The notes: generated from the sequence alone by a model not told the origin. DNA of 64,000 bases from Pseudomonadota bacterium (GCA_020161615.1 JAIUPD010000009.1:166105-230104), one strand, 5' to 3'. Positions 36,133-45,600 are shown, counted from the stretch's first letter. Made by a program: numbers and translations.

Positions 36133-37119
36133 TCAATGGGCCTTGCCGGCGCGGTCCACGCGCAGGCGGGGGTCGACGGCGTAATAGAGAAGGTCGACGA
36201 TCAGGTTGATCACCACGAAGATCAGCGCGATCATCATCAGATAGGCGGCCATCACCGGCACATCGACGAAACGCACCGAATTGATGAACAGCGCGCCGAC
36301 GCCAGGCCAGTTGAACACCGTCTCGGTGATGATCGAGAAGGCGATGATCGAGCCCAATTGCAGGCCGGTGATGGTGATCACCGGCACCAGCGTGTTCTTC
36401 AGCGCATGGCCGAAGTTCACCGCGCGGGCGGAAAGGCCCCGGGCGCGGGCGAACTTGATGTAATCGGTGCGCAGGACTTCCAGCATCTCGGCCCGGACCA
36501 GGCGCATGATGAGTGTCATCTGATAGAGGCCCAGCGTCACGGCGGGCAGGATCAGCGCCAGGCGGCCGGAATGGGTGAGAAAGCCGGTGGACCACCAATC
36601 GCCCAGCGCCACCACCTCGCCCCGCCCGTTCGAGGGCAGCCAGCGCAGTTCGACCGCGAAGACCCAGATCAGCAGCACGCCGATCAGGAAGGTCGGCAGC
36701 GAGACGCCGATCAGCGAGGCGGTCATGATGACATTCGACAGGACGCCCCGGCGCCGCAGCGCGGTATAGACCCCCAGGGCCAGGCCGACGACGAAGGCCA
36801 GCAGTCCCGAGACCAGCGCCAGTTCGATGGTGGCGGGCAGGCGTTGCAGGATCAGCTCGGTCACCGGCATCTGCAAGCGGTACGAGATCCCGAATTCGCC
36901 TTGCAGGGCGTTCCCCAGAAAGCGGCCGAATTGCAGGATGATCGGGTCGTTCAACCCGAGACTGTCGCGCAGCGCCTGGCGGTCGGCGATCGAGGCCTCT
37001 TGCCCGACCATCGAATTGATCGGGTCACCGACGAAGCGAAACAGCGTGAAGGAAACCGCGGCGACGGCAATCATGACGATGACCGATTGCAGCAGGCGGC
37101 GGAGGATGAAGGCAATCAT
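36133..37119 (-). CDS. Peptide ABC transporter permease (DppB-like), system 2
   Basis: The product is 328 aa. It shows the classical DppB start MIAFILRRLLQSVIVMIAV, the RFLGNALQGEFGISYR region and the EAA loop YIKFARARGLSARAVNFGHALKNTLVP. About six membrane helices are expected. It is the second gene after the binding protein, 105 nt downstream of its stop. Confidence 0.93.
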   Translation of the reverse strand: MIAFILRRLLQSVIVMIAVAAVSFTLFRFVGDPINSMVGQEASIADRQALRDSLGLNDPIILQFGRFLGNALQGEFGISYRLQMPVTELILQRLPATIELALVSGLLAFVVGLALGVYTALRRRGVLSNVIMTASLIGVSLPTFLIGVLLIWVFAVELRWLPSNGRGEVVALGDWWSTGFLTHSGRLALILPAVTLGLYQMTLIMRLVRAEMLEVLRTDYIKFARARGLSARAVNFGHALKNTLVPVITITGLQLGSIIAFSIITETVFNWPGVGALFINSVRFVDVPVMAAYLMMIALIFVVINLIVDLLYYAVDPRLRVDRAGKAH

Positions 37120-37224
37120 GGGCGGGTCCCGGCATGGGGCGAGCGCGGGGAAATCAGCATGGCTGATGTCCGGGGCCGAAGCGGCGCCCGGGCAGGATTG
37201 GCCCGGGCGCCGCGACCGAAAGGA

Positions 37225-38802
37225 TCAGTCGATCGTGACGGTCCAGAGGGTCGGCGAGTTTTCGGGGTGAACGTCGATGTTCAGGCCTTCGCGCACGGCA
37301 TAGGCCAGCAGCTGGTTATGCACGTTCAGGAAGACGCGATCTTCCATCACCTGTTCCCAGATCTGCGCGATGACGGCGTTGCGTTCGTCCAGATCGGTCA
37401 TCGTGGCGATCGATTCGATCATCGCATCGACTTCCGGGTTCGAATACTGGCCGCCGTTATAGGCGCCGTAGGACCCTTCGCGGGTGTGAACCAGGAAGTT
37501 GAAGACATAGGCCGAATCGAAGGTCGGCACGCCCCAGCCCAGCAGATAGAAATCGGTTTCCAGATTTTCGATCAGCGGGAAATGCAGCGAGCGCGATTGC
37601 GAGTTCAGCGAGACGTTGATGCCGATGCGGCCCAGCATGCCGACGGTCGCCTGGCAGATCGCCTCGTCGTTCAGGTAGCGGTCGTTCGGGCAATCGAGCT
37701 GCACCGAGAACCCGTCCGGGTAGACCGAACGCACCAGTTCGGCGGCCCGTTCGTAATCCGGCGCGCCATAGGCGTTCATCTCTTCCGTCCAGCCGTTGAC
37801 GAAGGGCGGCAGCGGCGCGGCCGAGGGCTGCGACTGACCGCGCATCACCACCTGGCGGATCGCGTCGCGGTCCAGGGCCAGCGCCATGGCTTCGCGGATC
37901 TCGGGATGCGAGAAGGGGTTGTCCGCCACATTGGTCGACCGCAGGGTCGGCGAAGTCGCGTTATAGGCGAAGAAGATGTTGCGGTTCTCGGGGCCGGTGG
38001 TGATCTCGATCCCGTCGGTCTGTTCCAGACGGGCGATGTCCTGCACCGGCACGTCCTGGACGAAATCGACCTCGCCCGACAGAAGTGCGGCGATACGGGT
38101 CGCGGCTTCGGGGATCGGTTGGTAGATCACCTCGGTCACCTGCGGCGCATCGCCGTAATACCCGTCGAAGACCGAGAGCACGGTGCGCACTTCGGGATCG
38201 CGCGAGACCAGCTGATAGGGGCCGGTGCCGTTGGTGTTGCGAACCGCGAAATTCTCCTCGCCGGCGGCATAGTTCTGGGGGGCGACGACGTCATTCGCCT
38301 CGGCCCAGGTCTTGTCGACGATGAAGAAGTTGGTGAGGTTGTTCGGATAGAGGGGCGACGGGCCGCTCATCTGCACATGCACGGTGTACTCGTCCACCGC
38401 CTCGGCGCCGACGACATCGGCGTGGATGGCGCGGAAGCCCGAGCTTTCGTGCAGCACGCGCTCATACGAGAACACGACGTCTTCGGCGGTGAAGGCCGAG
38501 CCGTCGTGGAAGGTCACGCCTTCGCGCAGGTGCAGCACCCAGATCGTCGGGTCCTCGGGGTGGATTTCCCAGCTGGTGGCCAGATCGGGCGTCAGCGAGC
38601 CATCGACGGCACGCGACACCAGGGTGCCGTAGACATGGCGCAGCAGCGCCAGGGTCGGCCCTTCGTTCTGGCTGTGCGGATCGAGGGTCAGCGCATCGGC
38701 GACGCGGGCCCAGCGGACGGTTTCGGCCTGTGCGGCCCCGGCGGCCAGGGCCAGCGCGGCAGCCGAAGCCGAAAGGCTCAGTGCGCGAGCGAGCTTGGTC
38801 AT
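37225..38802 (-). CDS. Peptide/solute-binding protein of ABC transporter system 2
   Basis: The product is 525 aa from ATG 38802, chosen because AAGGAGA sits 8-9 nt upstream; a longer frame to 38844 lacks it. The signal peptide is a Sec type (KLARALSLSASAAALALAAGAAQA) with an AQA cleavage site. SBP_bac_5 marks are TVRWARVADALTLDPHS, LATSWEIHPEDPTIWVLHLREGVTFHDGSAF and NGTGPYQLVS. The ligand is unknown. The genes after it form one operon on the minus strand. Confidence 0.93.
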   Translation of the reverse strand: MTKLARALSLSASAAALALAAGAAQAETVRWARVADALTLDPHSQNEGPTLALLRHVYGTLVSRAVDGSLTPDLATSWEIHPEDPTIWVLHLREGVTFHDGSAFTAEDVVFSYERVLHESSGFRAIHADVVGAEAVDEYTVHVQMSGPSPLYPNNLTNFFIVDKTWAEANDVVAPQNYAAGEENFAVRNTNGTGPYQLVSRDPEVRTVLSVFDGYYGDAPQVTEVIYQPIPEAATRIAALLSGEVDFVQDVPVQDIARLEQTDGIEITTGPENRNIFFAYNATSPTLRSTNVADNPFSHPEIREAMALALDRDAIRQVVMRGQSQPSAAPLPPFVNGWTEEMNAYGAPDYERAAELVRSVYPDGFSVQLDCPNDRYLNDEAICQATVGMLGRIGINVSLNSQSRSLHFPLIENLETDFYLLGWGVPTFDSAYVFNFLVHTREGSYGAYNGGQYSNPEVDAMIESIATMTDLDERNAVIAQIWEQVMEDRVFLNVHNQLLAYAVREGLNIDVHPENSPTLWTVTID

Positions 38803-39284
38803 GGTCGTCTCCTTGATGGTGAAGTGTCTGCGACTTTCAGACAATCAGGGGAAGAGACACAGATTTTATCAACGAGTCAATTCTGCTGCACCGCCCCGCA
38901 GCCGCTTTTGTCGGCACATGCCGCAACGGCAGCGCCGCCGTTCGGAAACTGCCCCGGGGCGGCTGCGGGGTTTCAGAACGCCCGCACCCGGAACATCCTG
39001 AAAACGCTGCGTTTATTTTCGGCTCCTCAAGTTTCGATTATTGCGCAGGTGCAGCATCCGCGGCGTCAGACAAAGGCGCCCTTTCTGTCGCCCGCCGCGC
39101 GATTGGCAAATGACGCCCGGTGCTTCGGTGATCGCCTCTGCGGAGAACGGCGACGCGGATTTTGCCGCTGCCTTCCGGATTCCCGGTTTACCAGGGACCG
39201 GCGTCTTCTATAGATCGCATCCTTGCCTCATCCGGTCTAGAAAGTCGGCCCGACGGAGAACCCGCGGGGAAAGGACGTGCTGCG
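38803..39284. other. Divergent promoter region between ABC system 2 and tetR
   Basis: About 480 nt without a gene I can support. It holds an inverted repeat close to the binding-protein start and must contain promoters for both directions. Stretches near 38850-38880 and 39005-39040 are AT-rich for this DNA. No RNA gene or terminator was recognised. Confidence 0.5.
38825..38843. promoter_or_regulatory. Inverted repeat near the start of ABC system 2
   Basis: TGTCTG and CAGACA form 6-bp arms around a 7-nt spacer, 22 nt upstream of the system 2 binding-protein ATG. Spacing matches many operators. No matching copy was found elsewhere, so its ligand and protein are unknown. Confidence 0.45.
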
Positions 39285-39911
39285 ATGCCCTCATCCAATC
39301 CGCCCAGACGGCGCACCCAGGCCGAGCGGCGCGAACGCTCGCTGGGTGCGATCCTCGACGTCGCGACCGAGATTTTGGCGCGCGAGGGCTATGCGAATTT
39401 CAGTTCGAGCCGCGTCGCCGCGCAGGCGGGTCTGTCGCGGGGGGCGCTGGAGCATTACTTTCCCCGGCGGCTGGAGCTGGTTGCCGCGACCTGCCAGCAC
39501 GCGATGGATCAGGCCGTGGACGAGACCCGCCGCTTTGCCGCAGGGCCCGAGCGGCAGGAAGATCCGGTCAGTACTTTCCTGGCGGCCTCGGAACAATTCT
39601 TCTTCAACCCCGCCTATGCCGCGCAGATCGAGATCCTGATCGCCGTGCGGGCCGATCCCGAACTGGCGCGGCTGGTCTTCCCGATCATCGCCGATGCGCG
39701 GCGCAAGCTTGACGAGATCTGGACGCAGATCCTGACCGAAAGCGGCCATAGCCGCGAGGCCGCGCGGCGCTTCATCGAACTGTCGCTGCACCTGATGCGG
39801 GGCATGTTCATGGTCGATACCTGGCTGCCCTATGACCTGGACCGTCAGCGCGTGATCGAGGATTGGCGCCGCATCGCGCCCGCCGCGCTGAACGCCGCAC
39901 TGACCGGGTGA
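39285..39911 (+). CDS. TetR-family transcriptional regulator
   Basis: The product is 208 aa from ATG 39285, which has an AAGGA 10 nt before it. The N-terminal HTH is RTQAERRERSLGAILDVATEILAREGYANFSSSRVAAQAGLSRGALEHYFPRRLEL, a standard TetR pattern. The C-terminal ligand domain is not informative. It is co-directional with the TRAP operon (252 nt downstream) and divergent from ABC system 2. An inverted repeat just after its stop could be its target. Confidence 0.9.
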   Translation: MPSSNPPRRRTQAERRERSLGAILDVATEILAREGYANFSSSRVAAQAGLSRGALEHYFPRRLELVAATCQHAMDQAVDETRRFAAGPERQEDPVSTFLAASEQFFFNPAYAAQIEILIAVRADPELARLVFPIIADARRKLDEIWTQILTESGHSREAARRFIELSLHLMRGMFMVDTWLPYDLDRQRVIEDWRRIAPAALNAALTG

Positions 39912-39915
39912 CGCA

Positions 39916-39943
39916 AACTTACCAGCAGGACTCCTTGTAAGTT
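39916..39943. promoter_or_regulatory. Inverted repeat upstream of the TRAP/O-demethylase operon
   Basis: AACTTAC (39916-39922) and GTAAGTT (39937-39943) have centres 21 nt apart. Inside lies a smaller AGGA-C-TCCT repeat. Two-turn spacing fits a dimeric repressor such as TetR. It could also be the stem of the tetR transcript end. Confidence 0.5.
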
Positions 39944-40163
39944 GCAATGGGGGCAGGAAGCCGTTAGGTTTCCTGTCAGGGAGGCGTTCGCCAGCGAATC
40001 GCAGCAGGGGATCCGGCAGGGATTCCACCCCGCCGTGGAAACCGGCGGGCGGCGGCAAGGGCTGGCTCCGCGACATGACACCGTTTTGTCCCGTCCGGTC
40101 CTCCGGGCGCAGGGCGCAGCATTGCCGCGGTCCGTCGCGGCGCCATGAGAGGGAGGAATTGCA

Positions 40164-41171
40164 ATGCGTATCAAGACATTGAAACAGGGCGTGGCGGCTG
40201 TCGCGCTGGGGATGATGGCCGGGGCCGCCGCGGCGCAGGAGGTCAACCTGCGCATGATCAGCGGCTGGGACGACCGGTTCGACGGCACCGTCGCCATCGC
40301 CACGGCCTTCGGCGCCTGCGTGGCCGAGCAATCGGCAGGACGAATCGCCGTCACCCAATCGGGGCCTGAGGTGATTCCGCCGAACCAGCAGTTCGACCCG
40401 GTGTCGCGCGGGATTTTCGACCTTGGCTTCACCACGCCGATCTATTTCCTCGGTACGACCGGCGTGCCCTCGGCCTTCTTCGCCCTGCCCCCGGACAGCG
40501 AACTGTGGCGCGAGCGCGGCTATTGGGCCTTCGCCGATGAGGAAATGCAGCGCTTCGGTCAGCGGCTGGTGGCCTTCACCGCCGGGACCGGCGACAGCGA
40601 TTTCTATCAGATCGTCATGCGTCAGCCCGTGGTCGAGGGCGACAGGCCGCTCGACGGGCTGAAGATCCGCGGCAACAACTATTACGCGCCGCTGGTGGTA
40701 CCGCTGGGCGGATCGCTGGTCAATGTCCCGGGCGGCGAGATCTATTCAGCGCTGGAGCGCGGCGTGGTCGACGGCGCAGCCTATCCGATTGCCGGGATGC
40801 AGCGGCTGGGCATAAATGAGGTCACGGGCTACATGCTGCGGCCGCGCTTCGGCAATTCGCCCTTCCTGATCACCATGAACGAGGCGCGGTTCGACGGGCT
40901 TTCGGCCGAGGATCAGCAGGTGATCCTGGAGTGCGGGCATCGGATCGAAGGCAGCAGCACCGCCGAACTCTCGCGCCTGTCCGAGGAAACCATCGCCGCG
41001 CTTCTGGAACTGGGCATGCAGGAGACCGCGCTGCCCGAGGCCATCGCGGCCCGGGTCAACGCCGATCTGGCCGCGGGCTCGTGGCAGACGGCGCTAGATG
41101 GCAACGCGCAATCGGCCGAGCGGGTCGAGGCATTGCGCGCCATGGCCCGTCAGCACGGCGACGCCGAGTAA
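40164..41171 (+). CDS. dctP: TRAP transporter substrate-binding protein (DctP family)
   Basis: The product is 335 aa. A Sec signal of about 22 residues ends VALGMMAGAAAAQ. The DctP fold is seen in the segments LKIRGNNYYAPLVVPLGGSLVNVPGGEIYSALERGVVDGA and the TGYMLRPRFGNSPFLITMN region. A GGGAGGAA ribosome site precedes the ATG. The ligand of TRAP proteins is usually a carboxylate; with the LigM-like gene downstream, a methoxylated aromatic acid is an attractive guess. Confidence 0.93.
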   Translation: MRIKTLKQGVAAVALGMMAGAAAAQEVNLRMISGWDDRFDGTVAIATAFGACVAEQSAGRIAVTQSGPEVIPPNQQFDPVSRGIFDLGFTTPIYFLGTTGVPSAFFALPPDSELWRERGYWAFADEEMQRFGQRLVAFTAGTGDSDFYQIVMRQPVVEGDRPLDGLKIRGNNYYAPLVVPLGGSLVNVPGGEIYSALERGVVDGAAYPIAGMQRLGINEVTGYMLRPRFGNSPFLITMNEARFDGLSAEDQQVILECGHRIEGSSTAELSRLSEETIAALLELGMQETALPEAIAARVNADLAAGSWQTALDGNAQSAERVEALRAMARQHGDAE

Positions 41172-41235
41172 CCGCCCAAAGGCCCGGCCCCCCGACCAGA
41201 CGGTCACGGGCCGGGCCCCCAACCGGACAACAGAC

Positions 41236-41778
41236 ATGACGATTCCCGCCCGACTGGGCCGTCTGCACGACGGTCTGACCGATGCCGGCTTCCTGATCGG
41301 CACGCTTGGCCTGTTCCTCATGGTGACGATCTATTGCGCCGAGGTCGTCGCCCGCTATTTCCTCGGCCGTCCGCTGGATTGGGCGAATGACACGTTTGCC
41401 AATATCCTCTGCGTCTCGCTTTTCGCGATGGTCCCGCATGCGACCCGCGCCATGGCGCATATCGAGATCAATCTCATCCCCGAACTGATTCCCGCGACCC
41501 GACGGCCGCTGGCCAGGCTGGGCGCGCTGGCGGGGACGGTGATCTGCGGCTTCGTCGCCTGGATGGCCTGGTCCGAGAACCTTCGCCAATACGCGATGGG
41601 CATCCTGACCGAGCAGAACCACCCGGTGCCGGTCTGGTGGATGTCCTCCTGGATCACCTGGGCCTTTGCCGGATCCGCCCTCTATTTCCTGCGCGCGCTG
41701 ATCGGGCATCCGTCACTCCACCCCGTGTCCTTCGTGCGCCCGGGCGATGTGACGCCCCCTGCCGGCGGGAGCGTCTGA
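41236..41778 (+). CDS. dctQ: TRAP transporter small permease (DctQ family)
   Basis: The product is 180 aa with four predicted membrane helices, e.g. LIGTLGLFLMVTIYCAEVVARYF and LCVSLFAMVPHA. The R(Y/F)xxxxPxxW(A/T)NE-like region reads RYFLGRPLDWANDTFAN. The ATG at 41236 is 62 nt after dctP; the open frame extends further upstream but carries no family sequence. It forms the membrane domain with DctM. Confidence 0.9.
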   Translation: MTIPARLGRLHDGLTDAGFLIGTLGLFLMVTIYCAEVVARYFLGRPLDWANDTFANILCVSLFAMVPHATRAMAHIEINLIPELIPATRRPLARLGALAGTVICGFVAWMAWSENLRQYAMGILTEQNHPVPVWWMSSWITWAFAGSALYFLRALIGHPSLHPVSFVRPGDVTPPAGGSV

Positions 41779-41781
41779 GCC

Positions 41782-43089
41782 ATGCTGGACTGGTATATCC
41801 CCCTCTCCATCGGCCTGGTGGCGCTGGTGGCGCTGTTCATGACCGGCATGCCGATCTTCCTGGGCTTCCTGGTGGTGATCGTCTCGGGCGTGTTCTGGCT
41901 GATGGGACCGGCCGGTTTCGGCATGGTCATCAACTCGATGTACGACACCGGCACCACGGCGTCCCTGGGCACGATCCCGCTGTTCATCCTGCTGGGCGAG
42001 ATCCTGTTCCGCTCGGGCTGCGTGCAGGTATTGATGGACAGCATCGACAAGCTCGTGGGCCGGATGCGCGGGCGGCAATATGTGCTGTCCATCTCGCTTT
42101 CGACGGTGTTGGGCGCGCTCTCGGGTTCGGCCATGGCGGTCGGCGCGATGATGGGCCGTTCGCTGCTGCCGGTGATGCAGGCCAAGGGCTACGACACCAA
42201 ATTGTCGATCGGCACGATCCTTGGCGGGTCGTGTCTGGCCCCGGTGATCCCGCCCAGCCTGCTGGCCATCATCATCGGCACGCTGGCCAATGTGTCGATA
42301 TCCTCGCTGCTGCTGGGCGGCGTCGGGCCGGGCCTGTTCCTGGCCGTGCTCTTCGTCGCGGCCTGCCTGATCCGGGTGAAGATGAACCCGGCGCTGGCCC
42401 CGGACGAGGAACCCGTCACCATCACCGCGCGTGAAAAGCTCAGGGCGCTGGCCGGCCTTCTGCCCTTCACGCTGATCATCTTCATGGTCATCGGCCTGAT
42501 CATGCTGGGTATCGCCACGCCCTCGGAATCCGCGGCGACCGGCGTTCTGGGCGGCATCGTCACCGCCGCCTGGTATCGCAAGCTGAGCCTGCGCATGCTG
42601 TTCGACAGTTTTGCGGAAGCGGCGAAGCTGGCCTCGGTCATCCTGCTGATCCTGGTCAGCGCGGTGATGTTCACGCAGCTTCTGGCCTTTACCGGTGCCA
42701 TCGGCGGGCTGACCCGGCTGGTCACGGCGCTGGAGGTCAACGCCTGGGTCATGCTGTTCCTGCTGATGCTGCTGCCCTTCGTGCTGTGCATGTTCATCGA
42801 CCAGCTGGGCCTCATGCTGATCCTGATCCCGATCTACGTGCCGATCCTGGGCGTCTATGATTTCGACCCGGTGTGGTTCTGGGTGCTGTTCCTGATCAAC
42901 ATCACCCTGGGCGCCATCACGCCGCCCTTCGGCTACGTCATGTTCGCGCTGAAGGCCGCCGCGCCGCAGGTCGCCATGCGCGACATCTTCCGCGCCTCGT
43001 GGCTGTTCGTCGGCCTCACGCTGATCGGAATGCTGGTGATGGTGGTGGTCCCCGGGATCGTCACCTTCCTGCCGGACCAGTTCCGCTGA
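41782..43089 (+). CDS. dctM: TRAP transporter large permease (DctM family)
   Basis: The product is 435 aa with about 12 hydrophobic helices. The DctM/TRAP signature GGSCLAPVIPPSLLAIIIGTLANVS is present, as is IATPSESAATGVLGGI near the middle and LGAITPPFGYVMFALK near the C terminus. The ATG lies 3 nt after the dctQ stop. The three genes form a complete sodium-driven tripartite transporter. Confidence 0.95.
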   Translation: MLDWYIPLSIGLVALVALFMTGMPIFLGFLVVIVSGVFWLMGPAGFGMVINSMYDTGTTASLGTIPLFILLGEILFRSGCVQVLMDSIDKLVGRMRGRQYVLSISLSTVLGALSGSAMAVGAMMGRSLLPVMQAKGYDTKLSIGTILGGSCLAPVIPPSLLAIIIGTLANVSISSLLLGGVGPGLFLAVLFVAACLIRVKMNPALAPDEEPVTITAREKLRALAGLLPFTLIIFMVIGLIMLGIATPSESAATGVLGGIVTAAWYRKLSLRMLFDSFAEAAKLASVILLILVSAVMFTQLLAFTGAIGGLTRLVTALEVNAWVMLFLLMLLPFVLCMFIDQLGLMLILIPIYVPILGVYDFDPVWFWVLFLINITLGAITPPFGYVMFALKAAAPQVAMRDIFRASWLFVGLTLIGMLVMVVVPGIVTFLPDQFR

Positions 43090-43119
43090 ACCCCCTTCAA
43101 AACCAAGGAGAAGACCCTC

Positions 43120-44517
43120 ATGAAATCGCTTCAGGACCTGATGGATTCCAAGCCGGATTTCGTCGATTACCTCTATAACGACACGATTTCGCAATATCAC
43201 AAGTCGCGCACCGGGCTCTTCGCCACGCTGATCGCGCCGGAATATACCAACTGGAAGGACGAACAGCGCGCCTGGCGCGAAAGCGCGGTGCTGTTCGACC
43301 AGTCGCACCATATGCCGGTGCTGACGGTGAAGGGGCCGGATGCGAAGAAGTTGCTGGAATACCTGTCGCCCTGCACTTTCTCGAACCTCGCCACCAACCG
43401 CGGCAAGCAGTACATCGCTTATACCGAGCGCGGCCATCACGTCGGCGATTGCGTGCTGCATTATTACGGCGAGAAGGACGGGTTCGAACTGATCTCGGGC
43501 ATGCCGGTGCTGAACTGGATCCGCTTCCATGGCGAGACCGGCGGCTATGACGTGGAGATCGGCTTCGAGCCGACGACGCCTTACACCAAGGACGGCAAGC
43601 GCCAGAAATACCGCTTCGAGCTGGAGGGGCCGAACGCCCGCGCGATCCTCGATGAGGTCTGCGAAGGGGGCTTCCCCGAAATCAAGTTCTTCCACACCGA
43701 TTACGTCACCATCGCCGGGTGCCGCGTGCATGTGCTGCGGCACGGCATGGCGGGCCACGCGGGGGCCGAGATCAGCGGGCCCTATGCCGACATGGACCGC
43801 GTGCGGGACGCGATCCTGGAAGCGGGCGAGAAATACGGCATCCTGCGCTCGGGCACCCGTACCTATTACTCGACGCCCCTGGAAAACGCCTGGATCCCCT
43901 ATCCGCTGCCTGGCATCTATACCGGCGAGGAAAACCGCGCCTATCGCGAATGGCTACCCGCCGACAGTTGGGAGGCCAACATGCAGCTCGGCGGCAGCCT
44001 CTATTCCAAGAATATCGAGGATTATTACTGGACGCCCTCGGCCTTGGGCTACGAGAAGCTGGTGAAGTTCGACCATGATTTCATCGGCAGGGAGGCCATC
44101 GCCGAAGGGCTGAAAGGGCCCAGGCGCGTCAAGCGGGTGCTGGAATGGAACCGCGAGGATGTGATGCGCGTCCTGCGCTCGCAATTCGAGGACGGGCCGC
44201 TTTACAAATCCATCGAGATGCCGACCGCCTATTGGGGCTGGCCGCAGGCGGACGAGATCATGACCCGGGACGGCACCCGCGTCGGCATGTCGCAATATTG
44301 CGGCTACAACATCAACGAGCGGACCATGCTGTCGCTCTGCGGCATCGACGAGGAACAGGCCACGCCCGGCACCGAGGTGCTACTGACCTGGGGCGAGGTG
44401 AACGGAGGCTCGCGCAAGCCGCATGTCGAGCGGCATGAGCAGACGCAGATCCGCGCCCGGGTCTGCGAGGCGCCCTATTCCAAGGTTGCCCAGGAAAAAC
44501 TGCGCGCCGTCATCTGA
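43120..44517 (+). CDS. LigM/GcvT-type tetrahydrofolate-dependent O-demethylase-like protein
   Basis: The product is 465 aa. It resembles LigM (vanillate/3-O-methylgallate O-demethylase) across its whole length: the WRESAVLFDQSHHM segment, GKQYIAYTERGHHVGDCVLHYY, LRHGMAGHAGAEISGPY, a WIPYPLPGIYTGEENRAYREWLPADSWEAN stretch and a FDHDFIGREAI motif. Such enzymes transfer the methyl group of a methoxylated aromatic to tetrahydrofolate. This is the most specific label; the substrate remains unproven, since GcvT/DmdA relatives also use other methyl donors. A perfect AAGGAGAA precedes the start, 30 nt after dctM. Confidence 0.83.
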   Translation: MKSLQDLMDSKPDFVDYLYNDTISQYHKSRTGLFATLIAPEYTNWKDEQRAWRESAVLFDQSHHMPVLTVKGPDAKKLLEYLSPCTFSNLATNRGKQYIAYTERGHHVGDCVLHYYGEKDGFELISGMPVLNWIRFHGETGGYDVEIGFEPTTPYTKDGKRQKYRFELEGPNARAILDEVCEGGFPEIKFFHTDYVTIAGCRVHVLRHGMAGHAGAEISGPYADMDRVRDAILEAGEKYGILRSGTRTYYSTPLENAWIPYPLPGIYTGEENRAYREWLPADSWEANMQLGGSLYSKNIEDYYWTPSALGYEKLVKFDHDFIGREAIAEGLKGPRRVKRVLEWNREDVMRVLRSQFEDGPLYKSIEMPTAYWGWPQADEIMTRDGTRVGMSQYCGYNINERTMLSLCGIDEEQATPGTEVLLTWGEVNGGSRKPHVERHEQTQIRARVCEAPYSKVAQEKLRAVI

Positions 44518-44530
44518 GAAGGCAAAGGAC

Positions 44531-44558
44531 GCGCCCCTGCCGGCAACGGCGGGGGCGT
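44531..44558. terminator. Bidirectional hairpin between convergent genes
   Basis: GCGCCCCTGCCG (44531-44542) pairs with CGGCGGGGGCGT (44547-44558) around a GCAA loop, allowing two wobble pairs. It lies between the end of the LigM-like gene and the stop of the MBL gene. No long U-tract is seen on either strand. Confidence 0.5.
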
Positions 44559-45535
44559 CATACCGACAGGATCAGGCCATCCTCGGCGATGTCGATGCGC
44601 CCGGTGAAGCTGGCGGCGATCCGGGCCTTGTACTGGTCGAAGATATCCGCCGCGACCTCGGACTGGCCGTAATAGACCTGCGACATGGCCCGCGCCGCCG
44701 GCATCGCGCGCAAGGGCGCCAGATGCGTCGCCACCACATGGCGCGCCTGCATCTTCTGCGCGCTTTCGCCCAGCCAACTGGGCGTCGTATGGGGATGGGT
44801 GTGTTCGCCCGCGGCCGCGGCCAGCGTGGTCGACCGCGCCAGCTTGCCCCCCGTGACCATGCCGCCATCCGGCTTGGCGCATTCGTTGACGACAATATCC
44901 GCCCCGCGCGCCAGTTCCTGCAAGGCCGGGGTCGGATGGCAATCGCCCGTCACCACGACCGAGCCATGCGCGCAGTCGATGCGATAGGCCAGGCTCTGCA
45001 CCCCGAACTTCTGGAAATGCGGCACCTCGACGGCGGTGACGCGGTAGGCATCGGTTTCCACGATCAACCCGGCCCCATGGTCGCTGACGGTGAAGGGCGG
45101 CTCGGCCCGGGGACGGCCGGGCATGTCCTCGGGCCAGGTCGCGGCCAGGTTCCGGGCAAATTCCACATCGGTGTAATGGCCGTCGAACACCATCGCCCGG
45201 GCCATCCGGCTGGTCCCCGCAGGTCCGCGCACCGGCAGGTCGGCCTGCCGGCTGGCCACCCAGCTGGAGACGATGAAATAGCCGAAACTGGCGATGTGAT
45301 CGAAATGCAGATGGGTCAGGAACAGCGCATCCACATCCACCGGGTTGATCCCGGCGCGGATCAGGTTCTCCATCACCAGCCGCCCGCAGTCGAATTGCAG
45401 GACCTGCCCGTCGACCAGCACCGCCGCCGAAGCGCCGCCGCGGTCGGGGTCGCACAAGGCCGAGCCCGAGCCGGTGATGACCACATGCAGCCCGTGGGCA
45501 AGATCCCGGCCGTCGTGAACAAGGGTCTGAAGCAT
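44558..45535 (-). CDS. Metallo-beta-lactamase-fold hydrolase
   Basis: The product is 325 aa from ATG 45535, preceded by AGGAA at about 7 nt. The metal motif THLHFDH and later GDCHPTP, with a further ATHLAP histidine, are those of the MBL superfamily (RNase Z/arylsulfatase-like branch). There is no signal peptide. The reaction is unknown; ester, lactone or sulfate cleavage are all possible. It follows the orphan binding protein gene by 65 nt on the same strand and may be part of the TGATC regulon. Confidence 0.82.
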   Translation of the reverse strand: MLQTLVHDGRDLAHGLHVVITGSGSALCDPDRGGASAAVLVDGQVLQFDCGRLVMENLIRAGINPVDVDALFLTHLHFDHIASFGYFIVSSWVASRQADLPVRGPAGTSRMARAMVFDGHYTDVEFARNLAATWPEDMPGRPRAEPPFTVSDHGAGLIVETDAYRVTAVEVPHFQKFGVQSLAYRIDCAHGSVVVTGDCHPTPALQELARGADIVVNECAKPDGGMVTGGKLARSTTLAAAAGEHTHPHTTPSWLGESAQKMQARHVVATHLAPLRAMPAARAMSQVYYGQSEVAADIFDQYKARIAASFTGRIDIAEDGLILSV

Positions 45536-45600
45536 GGCCGTTTCCTGCGTCTCTGAAGGGAAAAGGGGCGGACGCACGGCGCGCCCGCCCCTGGCTTCGA

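Noticed and set aside
36118-39213. A 1,031-codon frame on the plus strand across the second ABC operon
   Set aside because: It is antisense to dppB and the binding-protein gene. It is His/Gln/Arg-rich without any family motif, as expected from high-GC shadow frames.
41713-43758. A 681-codon minus-strand frame opposite dctM and the LigM-like gene
   Set aside because: It reads as H/D/Q/R-rich low-complexity sequence antisense to two well-supported genes.
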